From Welwitschia mirabilis (lineage: Eukaryota > Gnetophyta > Gnetopsida > Welwitschiales), in contig JBOZIK010000001.1 of the NCBI GenBank assembly GCA_051453625.1, forward strand, positions 84,184,230-84,248,229: 64,000 bases of DNA, read 5' to 3'. The position numbers and the translations under genes are program-made. The notes below the pieces were generated by a model. It saw only the letters and a list, made by a program, of their open reading frames with translations. It had not been told where the DNA came from and made no database searches. Numbering within the stretch: the stretch's first letter is position 1; the number at the start of each line of letters is the position of its first letter. Below are positions 46,501 through 56,570 of the stretch, piece by piece.

Positions 46501-47560
46501 CAAACTTTTTAGGTTTAATTTGTGGTACATAATAGATGTGGGTACAAAAATATTTATAGATCCCTTTGTCTTTATCTTTGAGCTAATTTCTCTAATAATA
46601 AACCCTAGAGGATGATCTTTTAGTTCTTTAAACTTTTTAGTTGTGACTTATTTTAAAGGAACTTCTTCTTTTTTAGTAGACATTTCTTTTGTTGTAGGGG
46701 TTCTTGGTGATATGTATTCCTCATCATTGGAATAAATAGGCCTTGTGTTAACATCATTTATTTACACATTTATTAATTCTTTCATAGTTAAGCTTCTCTT
46801 ATTAAAGACATGATAAGCTCTACTTCTAGTTGAATATCCCAAAAATATAGCTTCATCTACCTTAAATTCAAATTTGCTTAGTTTTTCTCTATTCTTTAAC
46901 ATAAAAAATTTACTCTTAAAGACTTTAAAATAAGAAATGTTTTATTGTGTTCCTTTCCAGAACTCATAAGGATTTTTATCCATATGGAGTTTAAGATAAA
47001 CTCTGTTTATGATATAACATGTAATGCTAATAGCTCTAGCCTAAAAAGATTTTGGAACCTCCTTATCATTTAACATAGTTCTTGCCATTTCTTGGAGGAC
47101 TCTATTCTTTCTCTCAATAATTCCATTTTGTTATGATTTTTAAGGGCTAAAACATAATGATCAATATTGTTTTCTATGTAATACTTCTTAAAAAACATGA
47201 TTTTTGAATAACCACCATGATCACTTCTTATTTTCTTTATGGTAGAGCTTTTAATATTTTGAATTTTATTACATATTTTAACCAATGTTTATAAGTTTTA
47301 GATTTGTTTGAAAGAAATGCAACCCATGTATATCTTGAGAAATTATAAGCCATGGCTATAAAATAGTTCTTACCTCCTAAACTTTGAGTTTAAGCTAGTC
47401 CTAACAAGTACATATGAATAAGTTCTAAAGGCAGAGTCGTGAAAACTTGGTTTTTACTCTTGTTTAATGTTATTATTTGTTTTTTCATTTAGCATACATC
47501 ATAAAGACCATGTTTTTAACATTTATTTTTTGAATACCTTTGATAATTTATTTTCTAATA
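46501..47560 (-). pseudogene. Ty1/copia integrase
   Basis: Minus strand: 'LPLELIHMYLLGLA' (active relatives have HLDLFGP; the first catalytic Asp is Tyr, codon 47408-47410), 'SLGGKNYFIAMAYNFSRYTW', 'VAFLSNKSKT', 'IRSDHGG' with the second catalytic Asp kept (open frame 47070-47285), and 'KMELLRERIESS', which corresponds to the QNGVVERKNR block and its Glu. Positions 46501-46930 encode the C-terminal part and linker to RT, heavily decayed. The 47500 region resembles the N-terminal zinc-binding area but its Cys/His set is incomplete. Confidence 0.8.
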
Positions 47561-48200
47561 TTCATTTTTAAATAATCATAATTAACATTATCTAAACATT
47601 TTTATCAAAGATCTTCTTAACCAACATGAGAAAAATAACAAAGTAGAAAATGATTAATCAAGTATATATACAATATTTATCTATTTTCTTTGAGAATAAT
47701 ATCATTTTTTTCCATGCCTAAATTCACATTTAGAACTATTAAAAATGACCTTATAACTTTTGTCACAAATTTAACTAATACGAAGTAAGTTATGCTTTAA
47801 ACCATTAACATACAAATCTTCATTTATTTTAGGTAAGTTACCTCCACCAATGCTTCCGATTCCTTTAATTTTGGCTCTTTAATTATCATTAAAGGTAATT
47901 TTTCCTATATTAAATTCACTTAACTCTTTAAATCTAGATTTGTCTTGCATCATATGTTAAGAGCAACCACTATCTAAATATCAACTAGTGCCATTTAAAA
48001 CGTTGAAAGTTATTTGAATTAAAATAATTTTTAAATCATTAGCTTTCATCCACTTAGTTCTTTTAGACTTATGTGGTACACCTTCACATGGGATAAACTT
48101 AAAGAAAAAATACTAACTATATTTGAAAATAACATTAATTTTCTAGCATTGCAAAAGAGCTACGAATGACTTAACTTACCACAAAAATGATAAGTAACTT
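47561..48200 (-). pseudogene. Ty1/copia protease / pre-integrase region
   Basis: Minus strand 'YLDSGCS' stop 'HMMQDKSRFKELSEFNIGKI' then 'TFND' and 'KIKGIGSIGGGNL'. DSG is the protease active-site motif of copia elements and its Asp is present (47972-47974). The stop replaces the Arg usually found before HMT. The pattern is typical of Sireviruses. Stops before and after prevent expression. Confidence 0.8.
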
Positions 48201-49690
48201 TAGCAATAAACTTATTTTGCCAAGTTACCTAATTTTGCTAACTTTATGGTCTTTGAGGGATGAAACTAATACCTAACTTATCATGAGATGGTTTTTAAAC
48301 TCTAAGCATCTATTCTAATTGATTTAAATCATTAGAAAATTTATTGACAAAATGTGATAAGTTCTTTAACTGTAGAACAAGTTCAGAATTTTTAGATTTG
48401 GCCCTTCTGTGCTTTAATTCCATTTCCTCCTTTGTTTTGATAAGAGATTTCATAAACTTTTTTAGATAATTTATTTACTTTATCAACTTTTTACACTTTA
48501 TGTATAATTTCTAATAGGTATCTTTAAGCTCATTTTAATCTTCTTCAATGACATCCAAATCATTAGATTCAGTTTTGCTAAGAATGTTCGATAAAGGAGG
48601 CATAATTGCCATGAAAGAGATCCTTCAATCTCCATTTGAATCTTGGCTTGAACTAATATCATCATTCTCATCCACGTTGTTCCATGTTTTAATAAAATAA
48701 AATGTCTTTGACTTTTTTTTGGTTCTCTTTTGTTATTCAGACACCCATTTACCATGTGTCCAAAACCTTTGCATGCATAGCATTGGATCTATTTTTCTTT
48801 ATCTTAATCTTTTTTGAACTTTAAGTGTTATCTTCTTATTCCTCTACTTGCCTCAACTTCTTTCTTTCTTCTTTGTAAAAATTTCTTGAATCTTCTTGCT
48901 AAGAGAGCAACTTCATCACTATCTAAATCTTCATCAAATTTTTTTAACCTATACTCTTCCTACATACAATTCAAAGTAATACCTTTTTTCTTATCTTTAG
49001 AAAATTTTAATTCATGTATTTGCAAATTACCTGGTAATTCTTCTAGTTCCATCATGTTGATATTATTTCTTTCTTTGATTACTATGACTTTTAGTTAAAA
49101 TTCATTTTTAGACTACTTTTGCCTCATTGAATCTTTTACCTAGATTGCCATGAAATTTACAATATCAATAAGTCTGGTAAATAATTCTTGTAAAGTCTCC
49201 TCCTTATCTATATGAATTTCTTCAAATTTAAAAATAAGAATTTGGAGTTTGTCCTAGTTGACAATGGATGTTCTTTCATGTGCAACTTTGAGAATATCCC
49301 ATGCCTTTTTTTCATATTCACAGCCTATAATCCATTTGAATTTGTCTACACAAACTGCACAAAATATAGCATTAAGAGCACAGGTGTTTGGATAGCTTTG
49401 GATCTATTAGTGAGAGTCCATTGGTCTCAAGTTTTTAGAACTATAATGGTATTACCATTGGCATCGGTTTTCATTAGTGTAGGTAAAATATATCAATTGT
49501 AAATAATCCCTATAATATATTTATTATAAATAATCCCTTCAATGTCCACATCTAGGGATTTAAGAATAATTCTCATATGGGCTTTTCAATATGCATAGTT
49601 TGACCTCTCAAATATGGGTAAATGACTAAAAACCATTAGAAAGATTACTCATTTTGGATTCTAGAGTCTAGACCTATTATGATCTTAGCA
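48201..49690 (-). pseudogene. Ty1/copia gag with intact CCHC zinc knuckle
   Basis: Minus strand near 49290 downward: 'AWDILKVAHERTSIVN', 'LQILIFKFEEIHIDKEETLQ', 'ELFTRLIDIVNFMAI', 'MMELEELPGNLQIHELKFSK', 'LDSDEVALLARRFKKFLQ', then 'IQCYACKGFGHMVNGC' (48741-48788). This is the order of a UBN2-type copia gag, and the knuckle keeps Cys-x2-Cys-x4-His-x4-Cys exactly. Gag binds and packages element RNA. Several stops elsewhere break the frame. The plus-strand frames at 48814-49502 are antisense. Confidence 0.85.
48741..48782 (-). other. CCHC zinc knuckle of copia gag
   Basis: CYACKGFGHMVNGC: C at 48780-48782 and 48771-48773, H at 48756-48758, C at 48741-48743, with canonical spacing. It binds nucleic acid in gag. 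Confidence 0.9.
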
Positions 49691-49702
49691 CAAACTCAAA
49701 AA

Positions 49703-49715
49703 GGCTATGATGTCA
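49703..49715 (-). promoter_or_regulatory. Primer binding site, tRNA-iMet type
   Basis: The minus strand reads TGACATCATAGCC against TGGTATCAGAGCC, the standard copia primer site. It lies two bases inside the LTR. Confidence 0.75.
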
Positions 49716-49717
49716 AA

Positions 49718-51210
49718 TGTAAAATCAAGAATCTTAGAGGAGGATTAAATAGAAATCTAAAAATTTATTCAAATAACTTCATAATATTAAATTTGCTTAA
49801 AATGAATCGCTAAAAACTTGTGTAGAAAAACTAAAACTATTATGAAAAACTAAATGATAAAAATTACAGAAATACTAATGAGCTATACATAAAATTTATA
49901 GTGGTTTAAGAAACCCCTACTCCACTCTCGATACACAAGATTTATAGTGGTTCGAGAAACCCCTTACTTCACTCTCGATGATCAACTTCTATCCAAGCCT
50001 AATCTGGAACTCCATTAAACTCTTTCTAGGTATTCTAGGTTTACTTGTAACTTTATAAATGGAATTTTTTTGAAGGCTCAGTTTCAACCTTTTGCAAGAA
50101 AGTATAGCAGTGATGATGGTATACTAAAATGCATAAGTATCACTTGATCTTTGGCTCAATAATAGTATTGAAGCATTTTTTTAGAAGATGGTACAATCTA
50201 AAAACAAAGAGTACTACTGACTTAATCATGTATGCAAATATATCAATAGTTCCTGGTTCATCTTTAGTTAGGTGTGAAATTTTAATAAGTATAACAAATG
50301 ATTTTCAAAAATATTTCAAAAGTGATATAGTAATTTTGACTCTTAGCAATATATAGTGGAATACTTTTAAGCTTTTTACAAGTAAAAAGATCTTCTACTG
50401 AACATAAAACAGACACATAATAGCTAGAAAAATTCTATCTACTGTTATAACAAGTCCACCCCTCAAATGTCTAGTTCACTCCATTTGGTGTTGTTACTTA
50501 AATTAGTTATCCTTATGTTCTTTTGGTTAACTCATATTTCTTACATCTCCATATTCAATCGACCCCTCAGGGTCTTATCAACTATGCATCTAGTTACTCA
50601 CATATCTATTAGATTGTTTTCTTGGTTAATAAAAAAATCAAATATAGTTTTCTACTTCAGGTCTAGTCGATCCCTCAGGAATCTAGCCAACCTCTTACTA
50701 ATAATAGGGTGAATGCAACTCTAGGTCAAGTTGACCCCTTAGAAATCTAGTTGATTCCTTAATAATCAGTTATAAATTATTAATTCTCAGTTACACAGGT
50801 TCAATTAACCTCTTAAGTATTTAATTAATCCCTTGACAATTGGCTAAAAATTATTAGATGTATAGTGCTCTAGTCCAGTTGACCCCTTAGATATCTGGTC
50901 GACTCCTTGATGATCAACTGAGAAGTACTGGTGCTCAGGTTCATAGGTCTAGTTGAACCCTCATATGTCCGATTGACTCCTCTGAGTTTAGTTTATTTTT
51001 ATATGTTTGCTTCAGGTATGGTTAACTTCTTAAAAGTCAAATTGACCCCTTAAGAAGGTATAGAAAATTAACAGGTTTCAAGATCAAAATGTGATAAAAT
51101 CATTTCAACTTCTAACTTATAATGATCAATATTTTTTGCACAAAATACACTAACTTTTTCTACATAAAAAAATGTTAATTTTCCATCAATTGGTAAATAA
51201 TAACTTAATA
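49718..51210 (-). mobile_element. 5' LTR of Sirevirus-like element (1493 bp)
   Basis: Pairs with 40911-42329. It carries a 46-bp tandem duplication (49895-49940 with 49941-49986, 'atttatagtggtt') absent from the other LTR, and the GTCGAC array at 50460-51060. Its outer end has decayed from CA to TA. The two LTRs differ at about one base in five or six by eye. Plus-strand frames 50129-50712 are not genes. Confidence 0.85.
49895..49986. repeat. 46-bp tandem duplication in LTR
   Basis: Two copies of 'atttatagtggtt.gagaaacccc' ending in 'cactctcgat', the conserved block of Sirevirus LTRs. One copy in the other LTR. Confidence 0.85.
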
Positions 51211-51215
51211 GTAGT
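51211..51215 (+). repeat. Candidate target-site duplication (right)
   Basis: gtagt, against gtagg at 40906-40910. Confidence 0.5.
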
Positions 51216-51740
51216 TGTGTGCTATTTTTACGATATCCACTATAGGGTTATGTATGTATCAAAGAAATTAGTAGTAATGGCCTTATTAAAACTAGATACT
51301 TAGAATAGAGTAGTGCTTAGAGGTGATGCATGAATGAAAAATGTGAGAGGTGGTGATAATAATAAAAGGTAAGGTGGAAAAGGGATATGAGATGATGAAA
51401 GTGCATGAAGTAGTAAAGGTAATTATGTGGAATAACAAATGGGTAGCTTGTGACAAGGCTTGTAAAAGATAAGGGGCTCATCACTTAAGCTCTCTAAGTT
51501 TGCTTACTGCTCTTCCTAAGCTTGTGTTGAAGCTTATGATGGACTGTTAACATGTAAAACTTAACATTCTAAGTTAATTAATTAATTTACCTTAGTGAAA
51601 TACATTAATATAACTAAATTATGATAAAAACATGTCTTTTATTTTTTTCTATATTAATTATGTCCTTAGCTTTTTCTCATAACATTTTTAGGTTAATTAT
51701 TACATTTTAAAAAATAGTATAAAATATAATCAATACCAAC
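51216..51740. other. Unassigned flank
   Basis: No coding frame or repeat recognised. It should be target DNA of the Sirevirus insertion or the start of the next LTR. Confidence 0.4.
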
Positions 51741-52147
51741 TAAAAACTAGTGCTGTAGTATAGGTCACTAGCATTACCAGTTTTTCTAAGTGGATCACCT
51801 CAAATCTCCTATTATTGACTTGTCATGTAAATTTGAATTGAAGTAAGATTTAGGCTTGATGAGATTTTACCTTAGAAATTTCTTACATCATTTATGACAC
51901 ATGTTAGTAACGATGATGATACATAGTAGTGGCATGTAGCATTTTTAAGTAGGATGATAATCGAGACACATGGCAATGATAATAATTAGTTAAAGTAGTA
52001 GCATCCAAGGGCTAAGTCTTGGCCTCATCATGATGATCTCTACCTAATGAAATATGATTAATGCTCTACATAGTATTATCATTTTATAACTACTTATCTA
52101 ATGTTATAAGTCAAAGGCTTGTAACCACCCCCACCCTCATCCTTACT

Positions 52148-52156
52148 TATAAAAAA
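52148..52156 (+). promoter_or_regulatory. TATA box of LTR promoter
   Basis: TATAAAAAA after a C-rich block, about 720 bp from the primer site. Confidence 0.45.
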
Positions 52157-52164
52157 TATTTGAG

Positions 52165-52174
52165 NNNNNNNNNN
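52165..52174. other. Assembly gap (10 N)
   Basis: Ten N. Confidence 0.99.
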
Positions 52175-52870
52175 CCCTTTATTATAATATTTTCTATTTT
52201 GGTAAAATCATAGAACCTTTAGAGAATTAAGTCATGATGGCCTTCTAAGAACTTCCTTAAGGAATGAACTTCTTTTAAGGATATCTTGAGAAGTCCTTTT
52301 TACTTCCTTTCATCTCTAATGTAGTATGCCTTTCTTTGATTTGATATTTAGAGTTATTGTCTTTTGATAGCTAGTCATGATCACTTTTTATTATGAATGA
52401 TAAGTAATAATGTACTTATCAAGATTGTTTAGTCAATTGAGTAAAGTCATTAGTTAATTTATCTAAATCTTAGTAAGTTTATAAATCTTGAGTACATAGG
52501 ATTCCTACTTTCCATTTTAATTATAAGGTTGTAAAGGATCAGTGGCTTTTGAAGTAATCAACACTCATATGATGAATGATATTATGTTATCATGGCCCAA
52601 GACATTATACTTAATAGTCTAAAATTTGTTTTATAATAGTGCATCACAAGATTAAGTGAGAAATTATAATAAGAGGAGCTAGGAAAAAACTTGAATTTTA
52701 CGTATTTCCCACTAATTTGCAACTCCCTCTTTTTGTTTTCTTTTAATTGGTAAACTTGTAATTAAGAAAGAGTGTGTAAATTCTAATTAACCCTAATTAT
52801 CCCCATGGAAGAATGATATAGTGTTAACTCAGTTTAAATCTAGTTCATTTACTAAAACAAACAAATATTT

Positions 52871-52888
52871 TGATGTCATTATCAAGGA
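52871..52888 (+). promoter_or_regulatory. Primer binding site, tRNA-Asp type
   Basis: TGATGTCATTATCAAGGA; all eight differences from TGGCGCCGTTGCCGGGGA are C-to-T or G-to-A. Confidence 0.7.
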
Positions 52889-53573
52889 TACGGGCATGAT
52901 AGTTACTTAGAAAGAGCACAAACTTTTATTTTTTATAAGTTTTTAATTAGTTTTTTATTTTTCAATGTTGGGTACTAATCCATTCTAGGGATTCTCGATA
53001 TGATCCTCTTTTTCTTTCTTTTTATGTGTTGTTTTCATTTTCTCTAGTGGTTAGTACTAATCATTCTAGTGATACTCAAACTCATATGGTTTTAATTTTT
53101 CTTTAGTTTGTTCTCTAACTTGGTTTATGTTGTAGGTCTAATAGTGTATTTATAGGTTGCAATTGACAAAAAACTAAAAATTATACTCATTTAACATGTG
53201 TATTTTTTATGTTTTTAACTTGGTTTTTGTTTTTTATGAGTAAATTCACTATGATAAATACTAAAAAGGTTAAAAATATTTTTTATTATTTTTATTAATA
53301 CTAGGTTTTTTCTCAATGTCATTTTTTAATACTGATTCATTCTACTATGAGCCTGATACATTGATTAATCCATAAAAACTATGTGAACCTATCTATTTTT
53401 TATGAAATCAAAACTTATAAACAGACCAGCTTTGCCTCTTTCTTTACTATTGTTATTGCCTTGTATGCATGAAAGACTTTAATATTTTCTTTTAAGGCCT
53501 TTATAAAAATTCAAAACCCTCTATTATCTAGGCTCCATGTATAAAATTCCTACTAATAAGCCTAAAAGATTAA
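52889..53573 (+). other. T-rich leader of the plus-strand gypsy element
   Basis: No coding frame. The T-rich composition is common in leaders of Athila/Tat elements. It ends at a gap, and no gag follows on this strand. Confidence 0.45.
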
Positions 53574-53583
53574 NNNNNNNNNN
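53574..53583. other. Assembly gap (10 N)
   Basis: Ten N; the strand of coding sequence changes across it. Confidence 0.99.
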
Positions 53584-55050
53584 CAAAACAAACTCCATAA
53601 TCACATCCAAAAAGAATAGCCCTTCACCTCTCAAGAAAATATAAATAATAGTTAAAGAGAACAAACCTCCTTATCTTAATACCAATAAAATCCAAATGAT
53701 CTACTTAATTTCCAATTTCCCTTTAATGGGTCTTTATCAAATTATAATATAATAGATCAATTAACTACCTACTAACTTACCTAATAGGTAGTCAATTCCC
53801 AAGCTAATAAAGTCAATAATCAATCTAAGTAAGCTCATCATGACTACCTTCAACTGTAATGCTTAGGGACTGCTTCCTACATAGTGGAACTACTCATAAA
53901 CTAAAGGTTATAATTCAAGCCCTATACCATCCAACGTTTTCCTCACTTCCATGGTTCAAAATCTGAGGACCAATACCTACACCTTAAGGAATTTTAGAGT
54001 GTGTTATTAACAATTCCTTAATATTCAAATACATTTAGCACTCTTAGTTTAATACGGGGTATCCTAGAATCTTGTCTAAGATTACAGTGTCGCAATTAAA
54101 CTATGTAAAACATTAGAACATATTTCTGAGATTCCACACATGCTCAACTTGCCTATCTAAACGGATTGTAATGTCAAGTAGAAAACTACACATTTATTAA
54201 TCCATCTTGTTATCATGTACTTTGTATCTTTCTGGGAGAGACCTATAGTATTAATCAAGCTAAAGGACATTCTCTTATAGGCATCAGTGCCTTATTTGAT
54301 GGTAAAAATCATTTTGGTTTGATATAAGGTAACTATCTAAATTTGATTGTAATTGAAGAAGCCATCTAAAAAGAAAAATATTTTTGTATGTAATACATTC
54401 TCTACTATTAATAGTTATACTAGAATAGTTCCCCATAATGAAGGCTTTATTTAGATTATAGAAATTGATACATATAAGAATCTTTATTTAGATTATAGAA
54501 ATTGATACATATAAGAATCTCTCCATTGTTCTTTATAACTAGGATGAGGTTAACAATCTATATGATGTGCATGATGGGGTAAATGATGCTTGACTATAAA
54601 ATATTATTAACTTCCTTCTTGATTAGTAGCTTCGGCACTAGATTTAACCTCTTTCATCTCTATCTAAATTGCTTGATGATTTTCTTAAGAGGATGGTATA
54701 TGTAAGTATCTATAAATTAGAGCCCTTTAAATCTTCATACAATCATGTAATAACATCTTTAAACTTCTAATAGAGTGGTAAACTAGCTTTCCTTTTTCAT
54801 GCAGAACATTTTCTTCTAATCTTAATGGTATTTGTCTCTTATGAAAAACATAGTTTAACCTCTTCTACTTCTTCATTAATCCAATGATGGGAGAAAGAAA
54901 GATTTAACTTTGAACCAAAGAACTTCTTTAGTGGGATGAAGCTTATGATAATATAATTAATGTCAAGTTGTATAACACTATTATAAAGTCAAATTAACCT
55001 ATTTAGTACTTGTGAAGTACATTTTTAGGTCTTGTTAATAGGTTTTCCAT
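53584..55050 (-). pseudogene. Tat/Ogre-like gypsy reverse transcriptase fragment
   Basis: Minus strand: 'VITWLYEDLKG' near 54720, 'LILVIKNNGEILICINFYNL' and 'NKAF' near 54450-54560, 'FLDGFFNYNQI' stop 'IVTLYQTKMIFTI', then 'GTDAYKRMSFSLINTIG' near 54240-54300. The DGFSGYNQI-like form, rather than DGYSGYNQ, and the VIKKNGxIRxCIDF pattern are closer to the Tat/Ogre branch than to the other gypsy copies here. Positions 53584-54240 probably continue RT/RNase H, but I could not align them firmly. A 37-bp exact duplication interrupts it. Confidence 0.65.
54445..54518. repeat. Exact 37-bp tandem duplication inside RT
   Basis: 54445-54481 is repeated without change at 54482-54518 ('ctttatttagattatagaaa...'). 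Confidence 0.95.
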
Positions 55051-55165
55051 GAATTCATGCAAATTATATAAAGCTTTCATATAAGTTAAAATATGCAAGA
55101 ATTTTCAACATAAGAAGCTATTTTTGCATGATGATGGACCAAAGCAATTTGACCAACATAGTAAG

Positions 55166-55191
55166 GTTGTTCTTTATGTCATGGAGATGAC
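55166..55191. repeat. 26-bp GATGAC motif in U3
   Basis: Spacer TATGTCAT and right arm GGAGATGAC kept; the left arm is decayed (GTTGTTCTT). A second relative is at 55303-55328. Confidence 0.6.
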
Positions 55192-55433
55192 ACAATGGAT
55201 GACAATCAACATAGTATGATCACCTACTATGTCATGGAAACAATAAACAAGATGATAATTAGAATAATTAACATGTATCAAGCATCAGTTAGCAGATGGA
55301 GTGATCGTTCTCTATGTTGTGGGATGACACAATGAACAATAGTTAATATCATTTGTAAAGTTAATTAAATTATTGTAAAATGATACCTCTTCATTTCACA
55401 CCCCTTAGCAACCTTTAACTATCCATCCCAACC

Positions 55434-55442
55434 TATAAATAG
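55434..55442 (+). promoter_or_regulatory. TATA box of LTR promoter
   Basis: TATAAATAG about 615 bp before the LTR end. Confidence 0.55.
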
Positions 55443-56052
55443 ATTGTTTTAGATCCTATTCCAAATTATCTTTTTTTCATCTACATACTTGTGATGATTG
55501 GAGATTATTGAAGGTAAGGAGATCTATCCTACTTGTAAGAAGGACTACCATGGTATTTAGGTAGTAAATCTTCCATTAAGGAGTTATTATCATAAGTGGA
55601 TGTACTTCAATTTTATTAATAAAAACATTCACTTAATTGAAACTATTTTCAAATGCTTTATGTTATTCCTTATAACTTATCTTAATTTCAGTTTAAGTGA
55701 CATGAATACATACTTAAAATAGATTATAAGGACTAATCTAGTGATATTAGATTTAAAATTCAGTTAATTCACTATATTACAATTGTGTTCATTTTACATT
55801 ACATTGAATTTCATTTCATTCCATTCCATTGCATTTTATCTTCATCCTTGTTGTGTTTAATTTTAATTCTTATTAAGTAAAATTCAAAAATATATTATTA
55901 TCCTCCTTCTAAAATTAAGTTTTCAATTTTTCTTTTGAGAGTCTTTTCTAATTTTATGATATTTGGATTGACCCCACTATGCAAATGTGTATTGTGTGTA
56001 AATATATTATCAACTTTTTAGGTGTTAAGTAAACATACAAATCAAAACATTT

Positions 56053-56070
56053 TGGTACCATTTTTTGGAA
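56053..56070 (+). promoter_or_regulatory. Degraded primer binding site, tRNA-Asp type
   Basis: TGGTACCATTTTTTGGAA; ten of 18 positions match TGGCGCCGTTGCCGGGGA and six of eight changes are C-to-T or G-to-A. Position relative to the LTR end is correct. Confidence 0.55.
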
Positions 56071-56570
56071 ATACTTCAAGATAAAAGGAATATTATCATT
56101 ACTCAAGTAAGTACTTGAATTCATTGAAAATTATTTATTTGAGTATTATTGTATTTTATCCTCTTGGATTTGCTTGTAATTTCTTGATTACCTATTGGTC
56201 TACAAGTAATTATTTGACTATCCCTTTAAACTGTACTTTAATCTTCCTTTTTTGAAAATTGTAATTTTTATTTTTGTAATTTTTCTTTATTTAATTTTAA
56301 GTGCAATTTTAATTTAAAGGATTTATATTTTAATTCAGCAATTTATTAAGTCTACCCATTACACTTCGTGTAATCTTAGGGATTTCCACATTGATTATTA
56401 TTTTTCAACAAACTTAGCCTACACTTTGTGATTCATGTAATCTAAATAATTGTCACATTCATTTGGTACATCCTACTCATTGCATCTTTAAATGATCCTA
56501 GATATTGATGCCACTTGAATGGAAAGAAGATTGTTTAATATAATTTGATCTTACAGGGTAATGGTAAATA

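Larger units (their letters stand above)
40911..51210 (-). mobile_element. Ty1/copia Sirevirus-like element, 10.3 kb
   Basis: Minus-strand order: 5' LTR (49718-51210), tRNA-iMet-type primer site, gag with CCHC knuckle, protease/pre-integrase, integrase, RT/RNase H, a 3' accessory ORF (42746-43863), polypurine tract and 3' LTR (40911-42329). INT before RT marks copia. 'VYKLKKALYGLKKAPRAWYE' and 'IQIYVNDIIF', the length, the long LTRs and the AAAGGGGGAGA tract indicate the Sirevirus lineage. A near-matching 5-bp target duplication flanks it. All ORFs are broken, and catalytic residues of INT and RT are changed. A 741-N gap lies between RT and the accessory ORF. Confidence 0.85.
51741..52863 (+). 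mobile_element. Plus-strand gypsy LTR (5' end not resolved)
   Basis: It ends CA just before a tRNA-Asp-type primer site. A TATA box (52148-52156) is preceded by a C-rich 'ccacccccaccc' block. The start could not be fixed, and a 10-N gap lies within it. Confidence 0.5.
55060..56049 (+). mobile_element. 5' LTR of plus-strand Athila-like element (start approximate)
   Basis: Ends in CA at 56049, followed by a degraded primer site. TATA box at 55434-55442. Three GATGAC motifs lie upstream of it (55166-55191, about 55231-55256, 55303-55328). Its R/U5 part contains the reverse complement, less one base, of the block shared by the LTRs at 10039-10972 and 58894-60300. Confidence 0.55.
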
